Shown: in pieces, positions 1 through 7,788 of the stretch
Layout: every line of letters starts with the position of its first letter
Position numbering within the stretch: position 1 is the stretch's first letter
From: Pseudomonadota bacterium
Lineage (GTDB): Bacteria > Pseudomonadota > Gammaproteobacteria > Steroidobacterales > Steroidobacteraceae
Assembly: GCA_023391335.1 (NCBI GenBank)
Contig: JAEWBG010000076.1
Coordinates: 67,395-131,394, forward strand
Length of the DNA stretch: 64,000 nucleotides
Direction of reading: 5' to 3'
Position numbers and translations under genes: made by a program
Notes under the pieces: model-generated
What the model saw: the letters and a program-made list of their open reading frames with translations, nothing else
The model's database searches: none
Told to the model about the DNA's origin: nothing

Positions 1-764
1 CTAAAACCGGTTTGGATGCTCAGCAAACGCGCATGAGCGTCACCGCGAACAACTTGGCCAACGTGAACACGAATGGCTTCAAGAAAGGCCGTGCCGTCTT
101 CGAAGACTTGCTGTACCAGAACGTCCGCCAAGTCGGGGCTGCGACGTCGCAGGACACGCAGCTGCCATCGGGGCTGAGCTTGGGCACCGGCGTACGCATC
201 GTTGCGACTGAGAAAACGTACACGCAAGGCAACATGACTCAAACGGGTAATGCACTGGATGTGGCCGTGAACGGCCGCGGATTTTTCCAGGTGCTGTTGC
301 CGGATGGAACGCTCGGCTATACGCGCGACGGCGCATTTCAAGTGAATGCACAAGGCGAACTCGTCACCTCCAGCGGCTATCAAGTGCAGCCCACCATTTC
401 GATTCCCGATGGAGCGCAAACCGTGACGATCGGCGCGGACGGCGTAGTGAGCGCGCAATTGCCGGGACAGTCCGCACCGACGCAGGTCGGCACGCTGCAG
501 CTCGTTGACTTCGTCAATCCCGCTGGCTTGCAACCGCGCGGCGAGAACTTGCTGGTCGAATCCGCGGCCAGCGGCCCTGCCCAGCAAGGCACGCCAGGCC
601 TCAACGGACTTGGCTTGATTCAGCAGGGTTCGCTCGAGAGCTCCAACGTCAACGTAGTGGAAGAACTCGTGAACATGATCGAAACGCAGCGCGCATACGA
701 GATGAACTCGAAAGCGATCTCGACGACCGATCAGATGCTCGAGTACATAACGAATCAGCTGTAA
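1..764 (+). CDS. flgG: FlgG, distal rod protein (5' end cut by window)
   Basis: Distal rod subunit of the flagellar basal body, exported by the flagellar type III system and polymerised through the periplasm. The reading frame is open from the first base: the residues before the first candidate start (KTGL) match the usual FlgG N-terminus, so the true start lies a few codons outside the window. The rod/hook N-terminal motif (ANNLANVNTNGFK) and the C-terminal motif (ETQRAYEMNSKAI) are both present and the visible 254 residues are close to full length (about 260). A repeat element begins three bases after the stop codon and fills the spacer to flgH. Confidence 0.97.
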   Translation, partial: KTGLDAQQTRMSVTANNLANVNTNGFKKGRAVFEDLLYQNVRQVGAATSQDTQLPSGLSLGTGVRIVATEKTYTQGNMTQTGNALDVAVNGRGFFQVLLPDGTLGYTRDGAFQVNAQGELVTSSGYQVQPTISIPDGAQTVTIGADGVVSAQLPGQSAPTQVGTLQLVDFVNPAGLQPRGENLLVESAASGPAQQGTPGLNGLGLIQQGSLESSNVNVVEELVNMIETQRAYEMNSKAISTTDQMLEYITNQL

Positions 765-766
765 CG

Positions 767-940
767 ATAGTGACTAGCGGATTGCGGATAGTGAATCGGT
801 AGTGACTCGCGGATCGCGGACAGTGAATAGGTAAGAGAGTCGTCATGCACATTTTTTTAAGGGGGCAGAACAGCTCTGGTCTTGCGCACGGGGAACGTGC
901 GTCTTCGGCCTATCCGCTATCCGCTATCCGCTATCCGCTT
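767..940. repeat. Heptamer-arm spacer element, flgG-flgH
   Basis: Left arm 767-831 is built from degenerate units like GCGGATA and TAGTGAC. Right arm 909-940 is four copies of ATCCGCT, the inverse complement. The roughly 77-bp loop holds the flgH start codon at 845, so the right arm is translated as part of the FlgH signal peptide. Confidence 0.85.
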
Positions 941-1588
941 CTTGCGGTCATCGCGTTAGCGATGACCGCATGCGTTTCTCCGCCACCGCAACCGGATTAC
1001 TCCGCGACCTGGCCCGAGCCGTTGCCGAATGAAACTCAAGGCAATGGCGCGATCTATCAAGTCGGTCACGATGTTGCGCTGTTCGAGAACTCGGTGGCGC
1101 ATCGAGTGGGCGACACGTTGACGATTCGCTTGAACGAATCGACGAACGCATCGAAGTCGGCAACGACGTCGACGAAAAAGTCATCTTCGGTCGATCTGCC
1201 TGGGCCGACGATCGCAGGCCGTCCGGTCACCGTGAACGGCACAGAAGTGCTGCAGATGGGTGTGGACAACAAGACCGAGTTCGACGGTCAGGGCGCGAGC
1301 AAGCAGAGCAATCAACTGCAAGGCTTCATCACCGTCACGGTGGCGCAGCGTTTGCCTAATGGAAATTTGCTCGTGCGCGGCCAGAAGTGGATTGCGATCA
1401 ATCAAGGCAAAGAGTTTGTGCGATTGCAGGGAATTGTGCGTCCAATCGACATCGATCCCGACAACTCCATCTCATCGCTGAAGGTCGCCGACGCCATGAT
1501 CTCTTACGGCGGCAAAGGCACATTGGCAGATGCGAATGCGCCGGGGCTGCTGACGCGGTTCTTCAATATGTCGTGGTTGCCATTCTAG
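845..1588 (+). CDS. flgH: FlgH, L-ring lipoprotein
   Basis: Outer-membrane L-ring lipoprotein of the basal body. A lipobox (AMTAC) puts the lipidated cysteine at residue 43, followed by a mature domain of 205 residues, near the usual size. The signal peptide is odd: residues 22-33 (AYPLSAIRYPLL) are encoded by the ATCCGCT tandem arm of the spacer repeat. I see no in-frame start downstream of the arm that would leave a usable signal peptide, because only nine residues separate the arm from the lipobox cysteine. The repeat therefore seems to have been recruited into the export signal. Operon member between flgG and flgI. The family assignment is secure; the start at 845 is the most likely one. 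Confidence 0.95.
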   Translation: MHIFLRGQNSSGLAHGERASSAYPLSAIRYPLLAVIALAMTACVSPPPQPDYSATWPEPLPNETQGNGAIYQVGHDVALFENSVAHRVGDTLTIRLNESTNASKSATTSTKKSSSVDLPGPTIAGRPVTVNGTEVLQMGVDNKTEFDGQGASKQSNQLQGFITVTVAQRLPNGNLLVRGQKWIAINQGKEFVRLQGIVRPIDIDPDNSISSLKVADAMISYGGKGTLADANAPGLLTRFFNMSWLPF

Positions 1589-1795
1589 GTAGTGACTAGC
1601 GGATCGCGGATAGTGAAAGAGTAGTGACTGGCGGATAGCGGATCGTGAATAGGCAGAATTCGGAACAGAACTGGTTTTTATGATCACTCAAATCAGAAAC
1701 ATCTTTTTGCGAGCAGGTGAGCGAGAAAACGCTTTCCGAACCTATTCACAATCCGCTATCCGCTATCCTCTATCTTCGTTCCGCTATCCGCTTTT
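1589..1795. repeat. Heptamer-arm spacer element, flgH-flgI
   Basis: Left arm 1589-1652 starts right after the flgH stop codon (units like TAGTGAC and GCGGATC). Right arm 1741-1795 carries ATCCGCT-type units and is read through as codons 21-39 of flgI. Confidence 0.85.
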
Positions 1796-2921
1796 CTTTC
1801 TCATCGGCTGCTCCGCCGCCGCAGCACTCGCTGGCCTGGTGATGATGTTGTTGCTGTTGACGACGACCTCCGCACATGCTGAGCGGGTAAAGGATCTGGC
1901 GTCAGTTGCGGGTGTGCGTGGCAACCAACTCGTCGGGTATGGATTGGTTGTCGGTCTCGATGGCACAGGCGATCAAACGAGCCAGGCACCGTTCACGATT
2001 CAAAGCATTCGCAATATGTTGGCGAAGTTTGGCGTGACGATCCCGGCGAACGTAAATCCTCAATTGAAGAACGTGGCGGCTGTCACGGTGCGCGCCGACT
2101 TGCCGGCGTTTTCTAAGCCGGGGCAAACGATCGATATCACGGTGGATTCGATCGGCAATGCGACGAGCTTGCGCGGCGGCAGTTTGTTGATGACGCCTCT
2201 GCGCGGTATCGACGGCGAGGTGTATGCGATCGGGCAGGGCAGTCTCGTGGTCAGTGGATTCGGCGTGTCCGGCAAAGACGGTTCGCGGATCGCAGTGAAC
2301 GTGCCGAGTTCTGGCCGTATTCCTAATGGCGCGACGGTGGAGCGATCGGTAGCGACGAACTTCGCGACCGAGCCTTACGTTGTGCTCAATCTGAACACAC
2401 CGGACTTCACCACCGCAGCGCGTCTGACGGATGGCATCAATGCATTGCTCGGTCCCGATACTGCGCGCGCCATGGATGCCGTTTCGGTTCGCGTGCAGGC
2501 ACCGACGGATGCGAGTCAACGCATTTCATATCTCTCGACGTTGGAAAGCATCGAGATCGAACCCGGCGATGCGCCCGCGCGCGTCATCGTGAACTCCCGG
2601 ACCGGCACTGTCGTGATCGGATCCCTAGTCCGCGTCAAGCCGGCAGCGGTCGCACATGGATCGCTTTCAGTGACGATCACCGAACGCTCGGATGTGAGCC
2701 AACCAGCGCCGCTCTCGCAAGGCGAGACGGTCACGACCCCACGATCCGAAATCCAAGTCGACCAACCCGCCGCACGCATGTTCGTCTTCAATGCCGGAGT
2801 CAATCTCGAGGAGATCGTCCGCGCCGTGAACCAAGTCGGTGCCGCACCGGGCGATCTCGTCGCGATCTTGGAAGCATTGAAAGAGGCCGGCGCGTTGCGG
2901 GCTGAGTTGATTGTGATCTGA
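1680..2921 (+). CDS. flgI: FlgI, P-ring protein
   Basis: Periplasmic P-ring protein forming the peptidoglycan-level bushing around the rod. The conserved start of the mature protein (ERVKDLASVAGVRGNQLVGYGLVVGL) follows a signal peptide that would be cut after SAHA at residue 67, leaving 346 residues, the usual mature length. The leader is about 45 residues longer than normal because the right arm of the spacer repeat is in frame (TYSQSAIRYP, FRYPLFF). A later ATG inside the hydrophobic run would leave no basic n-region, so I keep the upstream start, but the true start is uncertain. flgJ follows after another repeat element. Confidence 0.95.
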   Translation: MITQIRNIFLRAGERENAFRTYSQSAIRYPLSSFRYPLFFLIGCSAAAALAGLVMMLLLLTTTSAHAERVKDLASVAGVRGNQLVGYGLVVGLDGTGDQTSQAPFTIQSIRNMLAKFGVTIPANVNPQLKNVAAVTVRADLPAFSKPGQTIDITVDSIGNATSLRGGSLLMTPLRGIDGEVYAIGQGSLVVSGFGVSGKDGSRIAVNVPSSGRIPNGATVERSVATNFATEPYVVLNLNTPDFTTAARLTDGINALLGPDTARAMDAVSVRVQAPTDASQRISYLSTLESIEIEPGDAPARVIVNSRTGTVVIGSLVRVKPAAVAHGSLSVTITERSDVSQPAPLSQGETVTTPRSEIQVDQPAARMFVFNAGVNLEEIVRAVNQVGAAPGDLVAILEALKEAGALRAELIVI

Positions 2922-2924
2922 GGC

Positions 2925-3019
2925 AACGTGAGGAAGTGAGACGTAAAAAAGTGAAAGTCGTAGCGCATCAGCTGGATCAGGTCCGCGCCGCTCACCGGGT
3001 ACTTCCTCACGTTCTCACC
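2925..3019. repeat. Heptamer-arm spacer element, flgI-flgJ
   Basis: Left arm 2925-2956 (GTGAGGAAGTGAGACG) pairs with right arm 3001-3019 (CTTCCTCACGTTCTCAC). The loop is about 45 bp. The flgJ ATG at 3030 has no clear Shine-Dalgarno sequence. Confidence 0.8.
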
Positions 3020-3029
3020 GCGTAAGTAT

Positions 3030-3992
3030 ATGAGCACTCCCATCAACTCCTCCTTCTACGCCGACCCTGCGGCGCTGAGCGGATTGAAGCACGACGCGAA
3101 AGTGCAAGATCCCAAAGCGTTGAAGGAAGCGGCGAAGCAGTTCGAGAGCTTGTTCACTCAGATGATGCTCAAGAGCATGCGCGAGGCGAACAAGGGCTTT
3201 GGCGATGATCCATTGTTCGGCAGCGATCAGGCTGACTTCTATCAAAGCATGTTCGACGATCAGATCGCCGCGCAGATGAGCAAAGGCAAGGGCTTGGGAC
3301 TTGCGGAGATGCTGACGCGGCAATTGCAGATGGGGAGTAGGGAACAGGGAGCCGGGAACGGGGAAGACGGAACGGGAAACGTGGTTCGGGGTTCGGGGTT
3401 CGGGGATCGAGTACGAGAAACGGGAAACGGGAAACGGGAAGCAGGAAGCGGCCTCGCTCCGAACCTCCAGCCTACAGCCTACAGCCTACAGCCTAGCGGC
3501 CACACCTCTGTGGCCGCGTCCAAAGAAGACTTTATCCGCTCGATGCGCCCGCACGCGGAGCGTGCAGCGCGCAAGCTCGGCGTGGATCCGGACGTATTGG
3601 TCGCGCAGGCGGCATTGGAAACAGGGTGGGGCAGCTCAGTGCCGTGCAATTCAAGCGGCGAGTGCAGCTTCAATTTGTTTGGGATTAAAGCGGGATCGCA
3701 GTGGTCCGGTCAGACGGCCAGCGTCCCGACAATCGAATTCGAAGAGGGCGTTGCTGTGCGTAAGGCGCAGAGATTTCGCGCGTATGACTCCGTCGCCGCC
3801 AGCTTCGATGATTACGCAAAGCTGATCGGCAACAGCAATCGCTATCAAGCGGCGCTCGGAACGCAAGATAACGCGGCGCAGTTTGCGCAGGCGCTGCAGG
3901 ACGGCGGTTATGCCACCGATCCGAACTATGCGAACAAGATCGCTTCGGTCGTGCGCGAAGTGAAAGCGTTCACGCAAGGAGAGCGGGGATGA
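3030..3992 (+). CDS. flgJ: FlgJ, rod cap / peptidoglycan hydrolase
   Basis: Bifunctional rod-assembly factor. Residues 1-100 are the rod-cap domain (KEAAKQFESLFTQMMLKSMR). Residues 165-320 are the glucosaminidase domain that opens peptidoglycan for the rod, with the catalytic glutamate at about E197 in AALETGWG. Between them, residues 101-158 are an in-frame insertion of repeat DNA: AACGGGA and GGGGTTC units, then CAGCCTA units, read as Gly/Arg/Asn-rich and PTAYSLQP stretches. The insertion leaves both domains intact and simply lengthens the linker. There is no strong ribosome binding site before the ATG because a repeat arm ends ten bases upstream. Confidence 0.96.
   Translation: MSTPINSSFYADPAALSGLKHDAKVQDPKALKEAAKQFESLFTQMMLKSMREANKGFGDDPLFGSDQADFYQSMFDDQIAAQMSKGKGLGLAEMLTRQLQMGSREQGAGNGEDGTGNVVRGSGFGDRVRETGNGKREAGSGLAPNLQPTAYSLQPSGHTSVAASKEDFIRSMRPHAERAARKLGVDPDVLVAQAALETGWGSSVPCNSSGECSFNLFGIKAGSQWSGQTASVPTIEFEEGVAVRKAQRFRAYDSVAASFDDYAKLIGNSNRYQAALGTQDNAAQFAQALQDGGYATDPNYANKIASVVREVKAFTQGERG
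3330..3497. repeat. Repeat element inserted inside flgJ
   Basis: Units GGGAACGG, GGGGTTC and AACGGGA (3330-3440) are followed by tandem CAGCCTA units (3470-3497). The element stays in frame with flgJ and has no stop codon. The same AACGGGA unit recurs after the molybdopterin oxidoreductase gene (41957-42003), and CAGCCTA recurs in the next spacer (4113-4175). Confidence 0.85.
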
Positions 3993-4003
3993 GAGCGAGC
4001 GGA

Positions 4004-4175
4004 GCGTGGATCGTGGATCGTGGATCGGGGATCGAAGTGCGCATAGCGCGCTCGCTCATAACCACCAGCATCCGGTCCCCAGCCTCCAGCTTGAGTGTTT
4101 CTCTTCCGACTCACAGCCTACAGCCTACAGCCTACAGCCTGATCTTCAGGCCCCAGCCTACGGCCTACAGCCTTC
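4004..4175. repeat. Repeat spacer, flgJ-flgK
   Basis: GTGGATC tandem units (4004-4033) are followed by CCAGCCT/CAGCCTA units (4077-4094 and 4113-4175). In this spacer, as in the copy inside flgJ, the two arms are not complementary, so they may come from two different elements. Confidence 0.75.
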
Positions 4176-4199
4176 TTCCGGAGGCGCGGAGCAACTTCA

Positions 4200-6092
4200 A
4201 TGGCTGATATTCTCGGCACCGGCGTCTCAGGCCTGTTGGCATTCCAGCGGGCGCTCGACACGACGAGCCACAACATTTCGAACGTCGGCACCGATGGCTA
4301 CAGCCGTCAGCGCGTTGAGATCGGAACGCGTCCTGCGCAACCGTTCGGCAACGGCTGGGTTGGACAAGGTGCGCAGGCTCAAACGACTCGTCGCATGTAC
4401 GACGACTTTATCGCCTCTCAGGCGCGGTCGTCCTCGAGCAGCTTCCAGCACTTGGATGTGTACGCAACGAATGCCGGTCGCTTGAACGACATGTTCGGCG
4501 ATTCGGATACGGGTTTGACTGCATCGCTACAGAAATTCGTCAACGCGCTGCAGGGTGTTGCGAACTCTCCCGCTTCCATCCCCGCGCGGCAGGTTCTGCT
4601 GAGCGAAGCGAGCACGTTGAAAGATCGCCTGCAGAGTTACGACGCGCGGTTGAGCGCCATGGACAATGAAGTGAACTCGCGGCTCAACAGCGAAGTTGCA
4701 GATGTGAACTCGCTCGCGCAAGGAATTGCCAAGCTCAACAACGACATCGAAGTGGGCACCGCGCGCGCTGGCGGCCAGCCGCCGAATGATCTTCTCGATC
4801 AGCGAGACCGCCTGCTCGATCAGCTTGCCGAGAAAGTGTCGGTTAATCTCGTGAAACAAGATGGCGGCGCGGTCAATGTGTTTATCGGCAACGGCCAACC
4901 GCTGGTCCTCGGATCCACCGCGAGCAAGCTCACGACGGTGCAGGACAACTTCGACCCGACACGTCTCAACATCGGCATGCAGACAACGTCAGGTGTTATC
5001 GACATTACGAACAACATCTCCGGCGGCGTGCTCGGCGGTACCTTGGACTTTCGTCGCGAGCTCTTGGATCCCGCACACAACGCTCTCGGCCGCATCAGCG
5101 TCGGTTTAGCGGAGCAGGTCAACGGCCAACACCAGGAAGGTATGGATCTAACCGGTGCGCTCGGCACGAACTTCTTCGCGCTCGGTGCTCCTGAGGTGTT
5201 CTCGAGCGATCTGAATGGAGGCTCAGGGACGGTCGCGGTCACGCGTACTGCAGCAGGCGGGCTCACCGAGAAGAATTACGTGCTGAAGTTCGATGGCACG
5301 AATTGGCAAATGCGAGATGCATCCACCGGTGCCTCAGTATCGATGACCGGAACGGGGACCGGAGCTGATCCTTTCCTCGTCGACGGTATGTCGATCGTGG
5401 TGGGCGGCACGCCCAGTGCAAACGACGAATTCATGGTGCGCCCGACTCGCGCTGCCATTTCCGGCATGAGCGTGCTTGTTACCGATCCGTCCAAGGTCGC
5501 CGCGGCTGCGCCCATACGCTCGGCCGTCGCCTCGACCAATACGGGGAATGGAACCATCTCTGCGGGCGAAGTGCTGGATGCAACCAACCCGGCGCTGCGT
5601 AACAACGTCACGATTCAATTCCTGACCGCGACGACGTACTCCGTCAACGGAGCCGGCAGTTTTACGTATACCCCAGGTTCGGACATCGACATCAACGGTT
5701 GGCGAGTGCAGATCTCCGGCTCACCGGCAGTTGGCGACCAATTCACCGTTTCGAACAATGCATCCGGTTCCGGCGACAACCGCAATGCATTGGCGTTGGC
5801 GGCTGCCTTACAGAAGCCGGTGCTCGACAACGGCACCACTTCGCTAAGTGCCGGCGTCGGCGCATTCGTCGGCAACATCGGTGTCTCGACCCAGCAAGCG
5901 CAAGTCAATCGCGATGCTCAGTCCGTCGTCCATGACGAAGCAGTCGCCTCGCTCGACAGCGTCTCCGGCGTCAACCTCGATGAGGAAGCCGCCAACCTGC
6001 TGAAGTACCAACAGGCCTATCAAGCCGCGGCGCAATTGATCCGCGTTGCGGATACGTTGTTCCAGACGATTTTGAGTGCAACGCAGAGATAG
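4200..6092 (+). CDS. flgK: FlgK, hook-filament junction protein 1
   Basis: First hook-associated protein, joining hook to filament. The N-terminal motif (SGLLAFQRALDTTSHNISNVGTDGYSRQRV, first part) and the C-terminal coiled coil (LDEEAANLLKYQQAYQAAAQLI) that form the D0/D1 core are both present. At 630 residues it is longer than the enterobacterial protein (about 550), with the extra length in the central domains. A purine-rich GGAGGCGCGGAG lies upstream of the ATG. Its chaperone gene flgN is not in the window. A repeat element separates it from flgL. Confidence 0.97.
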   Translation: MADILGTGVSGLLAFQRALDTTSHNISNVGTDGYSRQRVEIGTRPAQPFGNGWVGQGAQAQTTRRMYDDFIASQARSSSSSFQHLDVYATNAGRLNDMFGDSDTGLTASLQKFVNALQGVANSPASIPARQVLLSEASTLKDRLQSYDARLSAMDNEVNSRLNSEVADVNSLAQGIAKLNNDIEVGTARAGGQPPNDLLDQRDRLLDQLAEKVSVNLVKQDGGAVNVFIGNGQPLVLGSTASKLTTVQDNFDPTRLNIGMQTTSGVIDITNNISGGVLGGTLDFRRELLDPAHNALGRISVGLAEQVNGQHQEGMDLTGALGTNFFALGAPEVFSSDLNGGSGTVAVTRTAAGGLTEKNYVLKFDGTNWQMRDASTGASVSMTGTGTGADPFLVDGMSIVVGGTPSANDEFMVRPTRAAISGMSVLVTDPSKVAAAAPIRSAVASTNTGNGTISAGEVLDATNPALRNNVTIQFLTATTYSVNGAGSFTYTPGSDIDINGWRVQISGSPAVGDQFTVSNNASGSGDNRNALALAAALQKPVLDNGTTSLSAGVGAFVGNIGVSTQQAQVNRDAQSVVHDEAVASLDSVSGVNLDEEAANLLKYQQAYQAAAQLIRVADTLFQTILSATQR

Positions 6093-6262
6093 TGACTAGT
6101 GACTAGTGACTGGTGACTGGGAAGGAAACGAGAGTGGCATCGGCGACCGAAAAAGAGTGGTTCATATGATTCAACTTTCGCCTGGCTGGACGATAACGGG
6201 AGAGTGGGACGCTCGGCGCTCCGTTCTTGCTATTCACTATCCGCCAGTCACTAGTCACTAGT
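6091..6262. repeat. Heptamer-arm spacer element, flgK-flgL
   Basis: Left arm 6091-6120 is TGACTAG repeated four times and overlaps the flgK stop codon. Right arm 6226-6262 is the inverse (CTAGTCA) and ends two bases before the flgL ATG. The loop is about 105 bp. Confidence 0.88.
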
Positions 6263-6263
6263 T

Positions 6264-7457
6264 ATGCGCATCTCCACCAGCGCAATTCACGAAAACGCTC
6301 TGTCTGCGATGATGAAGCAGCAGGCGACATTGTCCGCAACGCAGAATCAGATTGCGACGGGCAAGCGTGTGCAGTCGCCGGCCGATGATCCGGTCGCATC
6401 CGTGCACATCCTGGAGCTGCAGCGGGCGTTACAGGAGTCCGAGCAGTACGATGCGAATTCCAAGACGGCACAGAGTCGCTTGAACCTCGAAGAGCAAGCG
6501 CTTGCCGATGTCGGCAACCTGATTACTCAGGTGAACGAGAAGGCATTGCAAGGCAATAACGCGACGGTCGATCCGGCCAGCCGCAAGATGATCGCGGTCG
6601 AAATTCGTCAGCGATTGTCAGAGCTGATGGAGATTGCGAATCGAAAAGATGCGAACGGCGAATATTTGTTCGCTGGCTATTCGACCCTCACGCAGCCGTT
6701 CTCTCAGACCGGGTCGAGCGTCTCCTATTTCGGCGATCAAGGTTCGCGTCAGTTGCAGGTGAGTTCGACCGCGAAAGTGAGCGATAGCCATTCGGGCTAT
6801 CAGCTCTTTATGCAAGTACCGCAAGGCAACGGGACATTTGTGACGGCTGCGTCCAGCACGAATACCGGCACGGGCGTGATCGGAGTGGGCTCGGTCGTCA
6901 ATCCGACGGCTTGGGTGCCCGATGACTACACGCTGAGTTTCACGTCGGCGACCGGCGATTATCAGATCGTCGATAGCGCCAGTAACGTGGTCACGACCGG
7001 TACGTACACTGCAGGCAGTGCGATTTCGTTTAATGGCGTCAACATCGACCTCACGGGTATGCCGGCGTCAGGCGATACCTTCACGATCTCACGCAGCCGC
7101 ACCGAGGATGTCTTCACCACGCTCGGCAAGTTGGCGGATGCACTGGAAGGCAATGGCGTGGGTTCAACAGCACAATTCAATTCCGAGATGGGGCAGATCC
7201 TGCAACAGCTCGATCAAGCGACGAACCATGTGTTGGGTGTTCGAGCCGAGGTCGGTGCGCGTCTTTCGGCTCTGGATAACGCGGATTCATCGCGTGAAGA
7301 AATGCAAGTCGAGCTCAAGACCATGAAGTCGGACTTGCAGGATCTCGACTACGCGGATGCGATTACGAAGATGAACCAGCAGTTGCTGGGTCTACAAGCA
7401 GCTCAAGCTTCCTATTCAAAGATCGCGCAGCTGTCATTGTTCGACTATCTGCGTTAG
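6264..7457 (+). CDS. flgL: FlgL, hook-filament junction protein 3
   Basis: Second junction protein between FlgK and flagellin. The flagellin-like N-terminus (MRISTSAIHENALSAMMKQQ) with ATGKRVQSPADDPVAS and the C-terminal helix (ADAITKMNQQLLGLQAAQASY) are typical; 397 residues, with a variable domain in the middle. The start ATG directly follows the CTAGTCA arm of the spacer repeat and no Shine-Dalgarno sequence is visible, so translation may depend on coupling to flgK or on unstructured leader RNA. It closes the flg block; a 330-bp spacer with the flagellin promoter follows. Confidence 0.96.
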   Translation: MRISTSAIHENALSAMMKQQATLSATQNQIATGKRVQSPADDPVASVHILELQRALQESEQYDANSKTAQSRLNLEEQALADVGNLITQVNEKALQGNNATVDPASRKMIAVEIRQRLSELMEIANRKDANGEYLFAGYSTLTQPFSQTGSSVSYFGDQGSRQLQVSSTAKVSDSHSGYQLFMQVPQGNGTFVTAASSTNTGTGVIGVGSVVNPTAWVPDDYTLSFTSATGDYQIVDSASNVVTTGTYTAGSAISFNGVNIDLTGMPASGDTFTISRSRTEDVFTTLGKLADALEGNGVGSTAQFNSEMGQILQQLDQATNHVLGVRAEVGARLSALDNADSSREEMQVELKTMKSDLQDLDYADAITKMNQQLLGLQAAQASYSKIAQLSLFDYLR

Positions 7458-7662
7458 TCGTGAGAGACGCGAGCGTCAATCATGCGGCGGTTGCGTCAGT
7501 TCTCTGGCGCATTCGCGCGGCGCACTTACGCGTTTCTTGCCAAATTCAGCCGAATTCCCCAAGTGCCCTTCAGGGGATTGGCGAGAACACCGTTCGCGTC
7601 AGCCCAATTTCTGTGATTACCGTGACCGCTATCTCAGAATGCAACGAACCGTCTTGTGTCTC

Positions 7663-7689
7663 TCAAGTTCGTCGCGCGACTCCCGATAC
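7663..7689 (+). promoter_or_regulatory. Sigma-28 (FliA) promoter of fliC
   Basis: TCAAGTTC at 7663-7670, an 11-base spacer and CCCGATAC at 7682-7689 match the flagellar sigma-28 consensus (T(C/A)AAGTTT, N11, GCCGATAA) with few differences. It implies a fliC leader of about 95 bases that contains a small GC hairpin (CCGGGC-GGTT-GCCCGG, 7743-7758) and a good ribosome binding site (AGGAGAG). I see no repeat element in the rest of the 330-bp flgL-fliC spacer. Confidence 0.85.
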
Positions 7690-7788
7690 AGCCCCTGACA
7701 GCGAATCGGTGCGATATGTACCGGCTAGCGCTGGAACAACCACCGGGCGGTTGCCCGGGTAAACCGGGTAACTTTAGGAGAGACTTCA

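Noticed and set aside
1902..2519. Long minus-strand frame (205 codons) opposite flgI
   Set aside because: His/Arg-rich shadow of flgI caused by codon bias; no family similarity.
3330..3500. Tandem repeats considered as a CRISPR array
   Set aside because: Units are 7 bp and contiguous, without spacers of constant length; no cas genes in the window.
3970..4207. Small open frames in the flgJ-flgK spacer
   Set aside because: Translations of CAGCCTA units (PTAYSLQP) without start signals.
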